A stretch of 64,000 nt of DNA from CAZOAR01 sp964577985 (GTDB taxonomy: Bacteria; Gemmatimonadota; CAZMKB01; CAZNLH01): NCBI GenBank assembly GCA_964577985.1, contig CAZOAR010000005.1:1-64000 (forward strand), written 5' to 3'. The notes under the pieces are model-generated. The model was not told the DNA's origin, did not search any database, and saw only the letters and a program-made list of their open reading frames with translations. Every line of letters starts with the position of its first letter. The first letter of the stretch is position 1. The position numbers and the translations under genes are program-made. Below, piece after piece: positions 34,385 through 43,406 of the stretch.

Positions 34385-34621
34385 AAACGCCTCCTTTGTA
34401 AGACTGACGCCATACTCAGTACAGGTAATTTCAAATACATCATAATGGGCGATAGCGGATCTGCCGCCACGGGCGACCGTAACACATTGTCATTCCAGCC
34501 TGTCATCCATGGCCATTCTCGATTGTAGCATATTGCAGTCTCTGCTTGCCATTCCTGTTCATCCCCGCCTGCCATTGCCAGTCATTCTCGATCGTTATTC
34601 ACTGTCATTCCCGCCTCACAT

Positions 34622-34707
34622 GTCATCCCCACTTGCCGTGAATCCCATCGCACAATCAGGCCGATTCCGGACAAGCCGGAATGACACGAAACAAGTGGGG
34701 AAACTCC
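34622..34707 (+). repeat. Palindromic dispersed repeat, copy 2
   Basis: The 64-bp core (34622-34685) runs from GTCATCCCC to GGAATGAC with the usual CCATCGCACAATCAGGCC centre. The left hairpin is degraded, the right hairpin ATTCCGG-ACAAG-CCGGAAT is intact. The tail ends GGGGAAACTCC at 34697-34707, the same terminal motif as copies 3 and 4. Confidence 0.85.
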
Positions 34708-34904
34708 AACGACAAGTCGGCGTGACAGACCACCTCGCTCAACTTTGTGGGTAATTGCGTACCTGGTGTTCCGATGTAATCGAATACTCATGGCAAGCGT
34801 GCCGATTGCCGAAGCCATCAATGTGTCTTCTCGAATATCAGGAGCAGCCATCTATGGCCATAATAATTGAATCACGAAGTGGTGTCAATGCAAATATCCA
34901 TCCA

Positions 34905-35057
34905 GGAGTTTCCCCGGAAAATCTGGTCGAATATTCATAAGTCTCTCCTGATGGTACAGATGGCTATCACATGTCATTCCCGCCTGTCGGGAATCATGTC
35001 GCACAACAAGACCGAATGCGAACAAGCCGGAATGACGCGAAAAAAGTGGGGAACTCC
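34905..35057 (+). repeat. Palindromic dispersed repeat, copy 3 with terminal inverted repeats
   Basis: A 153-bp unit bounded by GGAGTTTCCCC (34905-34915) and GGGGAACTCC (35048-35057), which are near-perfect inverted repeats. The central 64-bp core lies at 34973-35036 (GTCATTCCC to GGAATGAC). It has a MITE-like organisation, with no ORF. Confidence 0.85.
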
Positions 35058-35228
35058 AAAAATGTACATCAGGCACAAATAGCTGTCGAACACCTCTCAG
35101 TGGCCGTTGTTTGATTGTCTTGAAAGAGTACAGGACCTCGATGAAGTAGAACGGGCAGCAATCGTGAGGTCTTTTTCAGGCGGATAAGGTCTTGAGGCCG
35201 CGCGGGAAGGTTCTCTTGTCTGTCTGAT

Positions 35229-36461
35229 CTAATCGCCGTTTCCCTGGTTGTATATGTAAGTCACCAGGTCGCGCATCTCCTTACCATAGAATTTCGGCCA
35301 CTGGAACATCTTCTGCTGTTGCCTTTCGTACATCCTGGGGGCATGATTCCACATGGCCGTTGCGAAACCGATGTAGTAATCCTTGATTTCTCCGGCTTTC
35401 CCGAAGTTGACCATGTCGGCGACATCCCTCGCATTGTGGCACGAGACACACCCCTTCTGAGCGAAGAGTTTCCTGCCCCCTTCGATATCACCAATTTCTC
35501 TGTAAAACGGATAATAGTACAGGTATGCTATGAGGTCAGACATCTCGTTGTCCTTGAATATCGGTACGTTTACACCGAGAGCAGCCATCCTGGCCCGCAT
35601 CTTATATGAGTGATTCCATAGGATACCGCCTATCTCGGAGAGCGTCTTCTTGAACGCGATCATCTGCAGGGAAGGTCCCACAAGCTTCTTGTTCTTATCC
35701 AGAGAATGGCATCGGACACATTTCTTCTGGATGAAAAGCTTTTCACCCCTGAACGGATTGGGTGGTTCCACGAACTCCGTCGCTTCTCCTGCCCTGTCAC
35801 CATAGCGACGGATAAAGGCCTGAATATCGGCCATCTCACGCCCCTGGAAGATGGGCATTTCTATGCCCATTCTCCGTTGCAGCCTCGTCATGGCGTCACC
35901 AGCGTTCCACATCGCCTGTGCCAGAGGCATGGGCGTTAGATAATGGGCGAAAGAGTCGAGTGACGGCGCCCGCCTGCCACCGAAAGGACCTACTGTATGA
36001 CATTTCTCACATGCCTTTCTGCGGAAGGCTATCCTCCCCTCATCGGGGTCGCCGGGGCCGTCGAAGAGATTCAGGTAATACAGATAAGAGATGACATTCT
36101 CCATCTCCTGCACGTCGAATTTCGGCCACCGTATGCCTTCGTTCCCGGCATACTCTATCATTCTCGGCGTGTGATTCCAGAAATCTCCAAGTATCTCCGG
36201 CAGATTCTTGTTGGAACTCACCTTCGCGAAGTCCGGACCCAGGTCTCCTCCCGCTCCCCATATCGAATGACATGTCATGCATCCCTTAGCGGACAGGAGT
36301 TCCTTGCCCGCCATGGGGTCGCCGAGGCTCTCGGGGGTAGAATCCCCCGCAAGGCATACGGGTGCCTGTATCAGAAGAAACACGATGATCAACAAGCCCG
36401 CCGCCAGCCTTGAGATCACTCCGACTGGACGGATCAGCAGCGAGATCCTGATTCCGGTCAT
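35229..36461 (-). CDS. Cytochrome c built from four tandem monohaem domains
   Basis: 410 residues with a signal peptide (about 15-38) and four CXXCH haem sites at C61, C151, C248 and C338, spaced about 90 residues apart. Each lies in a repeat that reads K-x-C-x-x-C-H, then W-N-H/A-x-x-x-R/M, then a helix like MSDLIAYLYYY. It looks like fourfold duplication of a class I cytochrome c. It is the last gene of the second complex III-like module and probably takes electrons from that complex, in the role ActE plays in the first. Its ATG overlaps the stop of the NrfD-type gene by four bases. Confidence 0.9.
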   Translation of the reverse strand: MTGIRISLLIRPVGVISRLAAGLLIIVFLLIQAPVCLAGDSTPESLGDPMAGKELLSAKGCMTCHSIWGAGGDLGPDFAKVSSNKNLPEILGDFWNHTPRMIEYAGNEGIRWPKFDVQEMENVISYLYYLNLFDGPGDPDEGRIAFRRKACEKCHTVGPFGGRRAPSLDSFAHYLTPMPLAQAMWNAGDAMTRLQRRMGIEMPIFQGREMADIQAFIRRYGDRAGEATEFVEPPNPFRGEKLFIQKKCVRCHSLDKNKKLVGPSLQMIAFKKTLSEIGGILWNHSYKMRARMAALGVNVPIFKDNEMSDLIAYLYYYPFYREIGDIEGGRKLFAQKGCVSCHNARDVADMVNFGKAGEIKDYYIGFATAMWNHAPRMYERQQQKMFQWPKFYGKEMRDLVTYIYNQGNGD

Positions 36462-37819
36462 GGCGCCACCTCTCTGACACCCTCATCCGGCAGATAACCG
36501 GATACTCTCTCGGACACTTCCTTCACCGATATCTCCTTGCCTTCCTTTATCTCCCAGATCGAAATAATCGGAAAGAATTTTGTGGCTATCATATATGCCA
36601 TGACAAACCCTGCTAAGGTGCCAATCAGGATCATTATTTCAACCAGCGAAGGAAGATATGACCCACGTTGATACAGTTCCAGCCGTGGATTAACGGAGGT
36701 GGGCACCACTATGTTGAACCTCTCCAGCCACATCCCGAGAACCACGAAACATGACGCTATAGTCGTCCCCTTTACAGTCCGGGTCTTTCTCCTCGCCATC
36801 AACGAGAAGGGAATGACAAAGCATGATATCACCATCAGCCAGAAGAACGGGGCGTAAGCGCCTGTGAATTTATCCCAGAACGCCCGCATTTCCGCCGCTT
36901 CCTGGCCATAGAAAACAGTGATGTATTCGGCAAACGTAAAGTAGAACCAGAGAAGGCTGAAGACGAGGAGAAGGGTTCCCATGTTGTTGAAATGGACTTT
37001 CTTGAAGTAGTTCTCAAATCCATATACCTTCCGTAGAATCGCCATGGCGATCAGGAGAGCCGCGATTCCGGAGTAGATTGCGCCAATTACAAAGTAAGGG
37101 CCAAAGATGGTGCTGTGCCATCCGGGCCTGAGCGTAAGCGCAAAGATCCAGCCGATCACGGTGTGTACGGATATGGCAACCGGTATTACGACTACCGCGA
37201 GCACCATTATAATCCTCGTAAGCATTTTTTCCTGCTTATGTGTGCCCTTGTAGCCGATGGCAAGGATCCTGTAAAACCACGGGGCCTTTATGCCCAGGTC
37301 CCTTATCCGCGCCAGGTCGGGGATCATCGGGACATAAAGGTAAATGGCACTGCAGGTGAAATAGAGACCGATACTCGTCACGTCCCAGAGAAGAGGAGAC
37401 CGCAGGTGGCCGTTGAACAGGATATTCAACATTCTATCCGGTCTACCGAGGTCGATAACGGGCTGAATGGCCCCGAAACCGATGACAAGGACGGTTATGA
37501 ATTCGGCGGAACGCGTTATCGATCTTCGCCATTCCGCCTTGCTTATCCTCAGAATCGCCGATATCAGGGTCCCCGCGTGACTGATCCCGATGAAAAAGAC
37601 AAAGTCTATGATGTAAATACCCCAGTAGCTCGGTTCGTTGAGACCGGTGACCCCAAGACCGTACTTGAACTGGAAGATATACGCGGTGATCCCCCCGAGG
37701 AAGAGAATTGCCATGAGACCGAAAAACATGTAGAAGGACCTCGTGGTCCTGACAAGGGGCCTCAGCAGTATCCGTTCATCCTCCGTGCAGTTCGCGAGCT
37801 TTTCCTCGTAAGACATCAC
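36458..37819 (-). CDS. NrfD/ActC-type quinol-binding membrane subunit (second module)
   Basis: 453 residues with about ten TM helices of the NrfD/PsrC superfamily. It aligns by eye with the ActC at 43878: EPSYWGIYIIDFVFFIGISHAGTLISAILRISKAEWRRSITRSAE against the matching VFWVGIAHSGTLISAIL segment there. It would oxidise menaquinol at the periplasmic side and may conduct protons. It is four bases overlapped with the ferredoxin gene upstream and the cytochrome gene downstream, so the three are tightly coupled. Confidence 0.92.
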   Translation of the reverse strand: MMSYEEKLANCTEDERILLRPLVRTTRSFYMFFGLMAILFLGGITAYIFQFKYGLGVTGLNEPSYWGIYIIDFVFFIGISHAGTLISAILRISKAEWRRSITRSAEFITVLVIGFGAIQPVIDLGRPDRMLNILFNGHLRSPLLWDVTSIGLYFTCSAIYLYVPMIPDLARIRDLGIKAPWFYRILAIGYKGTHKQEKMLTRIIMVLAVVVIPVAISVHTVIGWIFALTLRPGWHSTIFGPYFVIGAIYSGIAALLIAMAILRKVYGFENYFKKVHFNNMGTLLLVFSLLWFYFTFAEYITVFYGQEAAEMRAFWDKFTGAYAPFFWLMVISCFVIPFSLMARRKTRTVKGTTIASCFVVLGMWLERFNIVVPTSVNPRLELYQRGSYLPSLVEIMILIGTLAGFVMAYMIATKFFPIISIWEIKEGKEISVKEVSERVSGYLPDEGVREVAP

Positions 37820-38499
37820 TCCAACTCCGCAAGATAGATTACTTTGGGTTCCGTTCCGAGATCTTCCATTAGTCTGTATGCCCTCGGATCGTCTTTCTGC
37901 TCATAGACCTTGTGGTTTTCGTCATCCAGATCGCCGAAGGTGATTGCCCCGGGTGGACACGCCTCAACGCATGCCGGCTGATAGTCCTCTTCTCTGAGAG
38001 GCCTTTTCTCAAATCTCGCCTTTTCTCTCGCCTTCTGCAGTCGCTGGTGACAGAACGTGCATTTCTCGATAATTCCCTTGTACCGGACAGAAACATCGGG
38101 GTTGAGGTGCTTCTTCAGCTCTTCCGGCCACACAGGATTATACCAGTTGAAGTACTTCACATTGTAAGGGCATGCGTTGGCGCAATATCGACATCCTATG
38201 CATCTGGGATAGATCTGTCCGATGATTCCGACCTCACTCTTGTAAGTCGCCTTCACCGGACATACCTTCACGCAGGGAGGGTTATCACAATGCATGCAGG
38301 GCCGTGGGACGAACCTCGCCTTGACATCCGGGATTTCACCCTCTTCATCCACGAGGACTTTCATCCACGATATGCTCCTCCCCGACCTTACCTGCTCCGG
38401 CCCACTGATCGGGACGTTGTTCTCCATCTTGCAGGCCACCTCGCAGGCTTGACAGCCCGTACATTTTGCCAGGTCTATGACCATACCGTATCTCGGCAC
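37816..38499 (-). CDS. Four-cluster ferredoxin-like electron-transfer subunit (ActB2/PsrB-like)
   Basis: 227 residues with 16 Cys in four cluster motifs: CTGCQACEVAC, CMHCDNPPCVKVCP, CIGCRYCANACP and CTFCHQR with CVEACPPGA. That is the pattern for four [4Fe-4S] clusters as in PsrB, DmsB and NrfC. The homologous part of the ActB fusion at 45211 has Thr in place of one of these cysteines. It relays electrons between the quinol subunit (36458) and the large B1-like protein or cytochromes. No signal peptide is present, so export would rely on its Tat-bearing partner. Confidence 0.94.
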   Translation of the reverse strand: MPRYGMVIDLAKCTGCQACEVACKMENNVPISGPEQVRSGRSISWMKVLVDEEGEIPDVKARFVPRPCMHCDNPPCVKVCPVKATYKSEVGIIGQIYPRCIGCRYCANACPYNVKYFNWYNPVWPEELKKHLNPDVSVRYKGIIEKCTFCHQRLQKAREKARFEKRPLREEDYQPACVEACPPGAITFGDLDDENHKVYEQKDDPRAYRLMEDLGTEPKVIYLAELE

Positions 38500-38561
38500 T
38501 AACTCTCCTCTTCTCTAAACAGTTTCCATGCCCGCGGGACTGTTTCCAGGACTCTCATCCC

Positions 38562-40922
38562 TCAGGCGCGATAGATCTTCACCGGAGTAGTCTGCCATGA
38601 AGGCAGGCCAGTCCGTTTTTCATACTCTTTTTCGACAACGTCCATAACATTGGCCCCGACATCCGACCACGTACCAACCTTATGTCCCAGACCGGCAGGC
38701 ACAGACACGACTCCTTCGACAATCCCCGGACGCACATTCGCTCTGAGCTTTATCTTTCCTCTCTTCGACTCTACCCAGACTGAATCACCGTTCTTCACGC
38801 CGAACCTGTCGGCCGTGACGGGATTGACCTCCACCCATCCGTCCCAGAGTAGTTGAGCCATCGGCCCGCTCGATTCGATCACCCATGGGATCTTTCCACC
38901 CTCTCCCCCATCGATCCGGGACATCCGAAACGGGACGAGCAGGAGCGGATAATCTATCTCACTCCTGATCTCGGTACCTTCATGATGCGGCATGGAAGCA
39001 AGCTCATTCCCCTCGAGCTCTCCGAGTTCTGGAATGTAGAAGTGAATTTTCCTGTCGTCGTTACCGCAAACAGCGTCCCAGTTGTCCCAGTCAACGAAAG
39101 GATCACACCAGCCTCCCCTGTCAACCAGGTTCTTCCAGAAGTCGTCGAAGCCCACCCTCGATCTGATCCACCATCCCCTCTCCTCCAGGCTGCCCAGGAG
39201 CTTCTTCTCAAACGGTCGGTCCAGGATCATCCCCCGCTTCGATTCGAAAAGCCCTCGCGCGCGGTATTCAAGGAGTCCTTTCATGTCAGAGGCCGGAAGA
39301 TCCGCCGCGGCACTTTCATCCAGTTCCTTTGTGAGTTTCAGAATGATGTCTCCACAGTTCCTCGTGTCGTAAGAGGGGGACACCACCGGCTTGACAAGCC
39401 CCCAGATTGGAAACGGAAATGTGGGGGGTGAAATAACATCGTCCCAGCTCTCCAGGAATACATGGTCGGGCAGTACCAGGTCGGCGTACTGGGTCGTCTC
39501 ATCCTGGAATGACGCAAAGCTGACGACGAAAGGTACTTTCTTGAGTGCCTCCTCGAAGGCATCATTGTTTGCCTGCGCAAAGATCGGATTAGTCTTGTAG
39601 ACGAAGAGGAGGTCCACGCCCTTTGTCGATCCCCACAAGACCCTTTCCGGGAATTTATCGATGCGACGATCAGCGGAATCGAACGCTACGCCTCCCTCGG
39701 CTATATAACTGGATACCTGGCGGCCTGGGGGAATCGATTGATTCAATGGCGTCAGGGGAAGATCTCTCTGAACGGTTATTCCGCCACTTTTATTCACGCT
39801 CCCACCCAGCAGGTTCAGCACGTGAACAGCCATGAGAGAGTACAGGCCATTCTTGTTGTAGCTGGCCATGTAATCTCCCACCGCGACTGCGGAGTCAGCC
39901 TTGCCGAATTCCTTACCGAGTCTGATAATGGTCTCTTCTTCCACACCCGTAATGCGCGACACTTCTTCCGGGTAATACAACTGGAGAATGAGATCCTTGA
40001 GGCCGACGTGACTTATGCCGTCATCATCGATCCAGTTGTCGAAACCCGTGGTCCTGAGCGATACGAAGTCGCGATCATAGAGTTCTTCCTTGATCAGGAC
40101 ATACGCCATCCCAAGCGCCATCGCACCATAACTGCCCGGGTTCACGGGCACCCATTCACCTGCCTGTGCACCTGTATTCGAGAGCCGATGCTCGAATTGT
40201 ACAAGGTTGCCACGCTGGTCGGCACTGCCACCCATGTTGCTTCCATATGCCGTCTGGGCCTGAAGAGGACACCACCACGCATTGAGCAGGTCCGCACCAA
40301 ATGAGAATATGATATCGCTCGACTCGAAGTCGAAGGCCGGATATCTCGGGATCCCGTGGACGAGGTTGAAAACATGAGGATAGGCATCTATTGCGTCGTC
40401 CAGGTAGACTTCAGCGCCCTCGCCGAAGGATCTCATCAGGATATGGATAAGGTCCGCTTTCGTTCCTCTCGCGGCTCCGGAAAGAAAAGCGACTCCACTG
40501 CCGTCACCCGCGCTCTTGTACGGCGCGATCTTTTCATTCAGGAGGGCAAACCCCTCTTCCCAACTGATTTCACGCCATTTGCCGCTCCCCTTTTCTCCAT
40601 CCCGTGCCATAGGTCCTTTCAAGCGATCAGGGTTGTACAGGTGCTGGATACCAGCCATGCCGGAAGGACATACGCCCCCTCTGTTGATCGGGTTGAAGGT
40701 ACTCCCCTTGATGCCTACGAGAGATCCATCGACTACCCTGCAGTTAATCCCGCATCCCCCGGGACAGAGCGTACATGTGCTGTTTGTCAGCTGTTCGATT
40801 CCAGGCGTCCAGCCAGGATCAGCGTCTCCAGGATTCCCTTGAGATCCGGGCGCCATTTCGAAGGGAACGGCAAGCCCCCCGACGGCACTTCCAAGTATTC
40901 TTACAAATTCTCTTCTCTTCAT
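38562..40922 (-). CDS. Molybdopterin-oxidoreductase-fold large subunit (ActB1-like)
   Basis: 786 residues with a Tat motif (KRREFVRILG), an N-terminal [4Fe-4S] site C-x2-C-x3-C (CTLCPGGCGINC) plus a fourth Cys in GGVCPSG, and the MopB fold through a C-terminal molydop-binding domain (VNPVTADRFGVKNGDSVWV). At the place of the usual Mo-ligating residue I see no Cys, SeCys or obvious Ser; the region reads YLDDAIDAYPHVFN. It tracks the B1 half of ActB (SFGADLLNAWWCP versus SFGADFLETWISP). It may therefore be a cofactor-poor scaffold as in alternative complex III rather than an active polysulfide or tetrathionate reductase, but the latter is not excluded. Confidence 0.85.
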   Translation of the reverse strand: MKRREFVRILGSAVGGLAVPFEMAPGSQGNPGDADPGWTPGIEQLTNSTCTLCPGGCGINCRVVDGSLVGIKGSTFNPINRGGVCPSGMAGIQHLYNPDRLKGPMARDGEKGSGKWREISWEEGFALLNEKIAPYKSAGDGSGVAFLSGAARGTKADLIHILMRSFGEGAEVYLDDAIDAYPHVFNLVHGIPRYPAFDFESSDIIFSFGADLLNAWWCPLQAQTAYGSNMGGSADQRGNLVQFEHRLSNTGAQAGEWVPVNPGSYGAMALGMAYVLIKEELYDRDFVSLRTTGFDNWIDDDGISHVGLKDLILQLYYPEEVSRITGVEEETIIRLGKEFGKADSAVAVGDYMASYNKNGLYSLMAVHVLNLLGGSVNKSGGITVQRDLPLTPLNQSIPPGRQVSSYIAEGGVAFDSADRRIDKFPERVLWGSTKGVDLLFVYKTNPIFAQANNDAFEEALKKVPFVVSFASFQDETTQYADLVLPDHVFLESWDDVISPPTFPFPIWGLVKPVVSPSYDTRNCGDIILKLTKELDESAAADLPASDMKGLLEYRARGLFESKRGMILDRPFEKKLLGSLEERGWWIRSRVGFDDFWKNLVDRGGWCDPFVDWDNWDAVCGNDDRKIHFYIPELGELEGNELASMPHHEGTEIRSEIDYPLLLVPFRMSRIDGGEGGKIPWVIESSGPMAQLLWDGWVEVNPVTADRFGVKNGDSVWVESKRGKIKLRANVRPGIVEGVVSVPAGLGHKVGTWSDVGANVMDVVEKEYEKRTGLPSWQTTPVKIYRA

Positions 40923-40968
40923 TGTCCCGTCTGACCTGTTTTAGAGAATCTTTAAGCAGTCCCTTGTC

Positions 40969-41475
40969 TCATCTGTGACACGCCACGCAGTCGGTTGTCA
41001 CGTCGAGCTCAATATGGCAGTCGATACAGAAGTTCATATCTATCTTCACCAACGGTCGCTCAGGCGGTGAAACAGTGGTGGCGATACCTCCGTGGCATCC
41101 CTCACACGGGAGTTCCGCTATCGCCACGTGCCTTCTGTGCGAATAATAGACATGATCCGCCAGCCGAAACAGCTTCCTGAAATGAAGTCCCTCGCCCGCC
41201 TCGATCATAGACACGAGTTTCTGCTCTTCCGGGCTGTCTGTCATTGGTTCTTCATGACACGTCCCGCACACCTCTTCATCAGGAAGTCCTGAGTGCCGGT
41301 GCTCCATGAAGTATTGATGACACTCGATGCACTCCAGGCCAACATCTTCGGTGTGGAGCTTATGATTAAAGGCGATTGGCTGGGTCATTCCCGGTTCACG
41401 GGAAAAAATGGTGTACAACGCACCGAGAACGATCAGGCAGATTACTACGACTACGGCTGTACCAGACTTCTTCAT
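40969..41475 (-). CDS. Pentahaem cytochrome c, ActA paralogue (second module)
   Basis: 168 residues, N-terminal TM anchor (about 6-24) and five CXXCH sites at C49, C70, C124, C150 and C163. The start of the mature part, TQPIAFNHKLHTED, matches DQPIAFSHKIHAGD in the ActA at 48246, and all five haem sites align. It probably takes electrons from the second module's iron-sulfur subunits. It begins 166 bases after actF, and its own module starts here. Confidence 0.93.
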   Translation of the reverse strand: MKKSGTAVVVVICLIVLGALYTIFSREPGMTQPIAFNHKLHTEDVGLECIECHQYFMEHRHSGLPDEEVCGTCHEEPMTDSPEEQKLVSMIEAGEGLHFRKLFRLADHVYYSHRRHVAIAELPCEGCHGGIATTVSPPERPLVKIDMNFCIDCHIELDVTTDCVACHR

Positions 41476-41641
41476 TTGTTGCAGGGTAATTCAAAATGGT
41501 TATACTGTGCCGGTAATCGACACTGCACAGGACGATCAGCCACTATTTTGCCAGCCTGGTATCTATCGGGGGGGGGCAGGCTGGGAACAATCTAAGCTGG
41601 ACGATCAAAGAAATCAAATGGTTTTTTCAACACACCTCGAT

Positions 41642-42892
41642 TCAACTTCCTCCGACATCTTCCGCGTTCCGGGGAAGGATGGGAAATCTCTCCATGACGG
41701 CCACGAAAACCAGAACAAATGCCGACAAGAAAGCCAGTGTCACAAGCAACTCCGGCAGACCGAGGGGCGCATTGCCGCCATGCCAGAGCGTGGGGACAAC
41801 CAGGATATACCTCTCGATCCACATTCCCGCCAGGACAAGGCACGCGACAGCCAGCAAAGAACGGGGATTCTTTTTCACTGCACCGCTGAGGAGAATCAGA
41901 AAAGGCAGCCCGAAACAACTCGCCAGGATTGTCAGCGAAAATGGGAGCCACTGCGCTTCCTTTGTCCTCTCGACAACAAATGAGATCTCTTCCGGGAGGT
42001 TTCCATACCATATCACCAGATACTGAGACCAGAAGAAATCCAGCGCTATGAGGCAGAAAACGAACAGCATGACACCGAGATCACTCAGGTGGGACTCTGT
42101 AACAAAGGCTCGCAACTTGTACTTATGGCAGACGAGAATCACGCCTATGGTAATGCCTGCGATTCCCAGATAGAGGTTTGTCATAAAATAGTACGCACCG
42201 AAGAGCGTACTGTACCAGTACGGATCGAGAGACATCACAAAATCATAGCCTATCAGCGAATAGACGACGGCGTAAACGAACAGAATCAACGGGGAGATCC
42301 ATCTCAGTTTTTCCTCAGACCTCCTCCTCTCTTCTTCATATCCCCGCCACCCTTCCGTCATCTTCTTCATGATCCAACCGCCACGAATATTCTTCTTCTC
42401 CATCATGAGACCGACATCGGGACGAAAGGAGTGATAAAGAAAGATGAAATTGAATATATTGATCGCCAGAAAATTGACATTATGTCGCACAAACAGATGT
42501 GTCAGGTTCAGCCACGCGGTCTTGCCGACGACAGGCTCTCCTGCCCACGAAAAAATGACATCGCCCCCCATAAAGAGTATGAGGAAAAGGACCAGGGCGA
42601 TTGGAGAGAAAAGAGACATCCCCTCCATGATATGCTGGATGTTCCTTCCCCACTTGCCGTTGGTCGTCCTGATAAGCGCGGATACCGTTACCCCTGCCTG
42701 GGACAGGCCCGACCAGAAGAGGAGGTTGACCAGGTAGATCTGCCATATCCGCAACTCCCCATTCTGGAGCGCTCCATACAAGAATAACCCGACCCCCGGT
42801 ACCATCAGGAGAAACAGGAGATTCTTAAACTTCTGGGAAACCTCTCCGCTGCAATCGAAAAAGACCCTTTCCTGGTGCCGGCTATTGGCCAT
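41642..42892 (-). CDS. actF: Alternative complex III subunit ActF
   Basis: 416 residues with about ten TM helices, an NrfD-type membrane protein. Segments such as LFWSGLSQAGVTVSALIRTTNGKW and FLFWSQ-type aromatic runs (DFFWSQYLVIWYGNLPEEI) are characteristic of the second quinol-side subunit (ActF) of alternative complex III. It probably lacks the quinol site used by ActC. Its start overlaps actE by 11 bases, last of the six canonical act genes. Confidence 0.93.
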   Translation of the reverse strand: MANSRHQERVFFDCSGEVSQKFKNLLFLLMVPGVGLFLYGALQNGELRIWQIYLVNLLFWSGLSQAGVTVSALIRTTNGKWGRNIQHIMEGMSLFSPIALVLFLILFMGGDVIFSWAGEPVVGKTAWLNLTHLFVRHNVNFLAINIFNFIFLYHSFRPDVGLMMEKKNIRGGWIMKKMTEGWRGYEEERRRSEEKLRWISPLILFVYAVVYSLIGYDFVMSLDPYWYSTLFGAYYFMTNLYLGIAGITIGVILVCHKYKLRAFVTESHLSDLGVMLFVFCLIALDFFWSQYLVIWYGNLPEEISFVVERTKEAQWLPFSLTILASCFGLPFLILLSGAVKKNPRSLLAVACLVLAGMWIERYILVVPTLWHGGNAPLGLPELLVTLAFLSAFVLVFVAVMERFPILPRNAEDVGGS

Positions 42893-43406
42893 GGTTGCTC
42901 TGCAGCCTCCTCAAGTGATCGATCACGAGCCAGCGCTCCCGGGGAGCGATTTCCTCCCTGTAACCCGGCATATTAATTCCACCATCCACGATCAAGAGGT
43001 AGATATCCTCGTCCGGGTAATCGTCAACGTAGTCCTGCTCCGTCAGATCGGGAGTAAAAAAATCGTCGGTCATCTCCTTCCCTGTTGCGTCCAGGCCGTG
43101 ACAGACCGAGCAGAACTGGTTGAAGAGCGCTTCACCCTCCTCAGCCGACCCCGCCCTGGAGGCCGGCCTGTCCGGAACGACGTATTCCTCCTCCTCTCCC
43201 GGTAGAGCCGCAAGCTCTCCACCTTCTACCGGCAGCGTGTTCTCGGGGTATTCGAGGGCACCATCCTGGTATTGAGGCCCCGGGGAATCGTACATATTCC
43301 TGGCCCACGGCCATCCATCTTTCGGCTCACAGCCACCGAGGAGGAGTACCCCCGCATAAGCCGTCAGGAGAATCATCTTACAGCAGACGTGTTTCAACCG
43401 CTCCAT
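42882..43406 (-). CDS. actE: Alternative complex III monohaem cytochrome ActE
   Basis: 174 residues, a lipoprotein signal (LLLGGC, Cys at about 26) and one CXXCH (CSVCHG, about 98) in a class I cytochrome c domain with a likely Met ligand in GGINMPGYREEI. The segment between lipobox and haem domain is acidic and Pro-rich. It passes electrons from ActB/ActA to an oxidase. It overlaps actD by 29 bases; a later ATG at 43376 would remove the overlap but shorten the signal peptide. Confidence 0.9.
   Translation of the reverse strand: MERLKHVCCKMILLTAYAGVLLLGGCEPKDGWPWARNMYDSPGPQYQDGALEYPENTLPVEGGELAALPGEEEEYVVPDRPASRAGSAEEGEALFNQFCSVCHGLDATGKEMTDDFFTPDLTEQDYVDDYPDEDIYLLIVDGGINMPGYREEIAPRERWLVIDHLRRLQSNHGQ

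Larger units (their letters stand above)
34385..35228. other. Gene-free island rich in palindromic repeats
   Basis: An 844-base gap between kbl and the cytochrome gene at 35229. It holds two full repeat cores (34622 and 34973) and several degenerate GTCATTC half-units at about 34492, 34580 and 34606. Short ORFs here are repeat-derived. No RNA gene is recognised. Confidence 0.7.

Noticed and set aside
34509..35082. Short ORFs in the kbl/cytochrome gap
   Set aside because: They run through the palindromic repeat copies and have no coding character.
34385..35228. CRISPR array, because of repeated GTCATTCC units
   Set aside because: Unit spacing is irregular, repeats are palindromic MITE-like elements dispersed elsewhere, and no cas genes are present.
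38562..40922. Annotation as an active polysulfide or tetrathionate reductase catalytic subunit
   Set aside because: No visible Mo ligand and better match in order and sequence to the ActB1 domain; left as an alternative.
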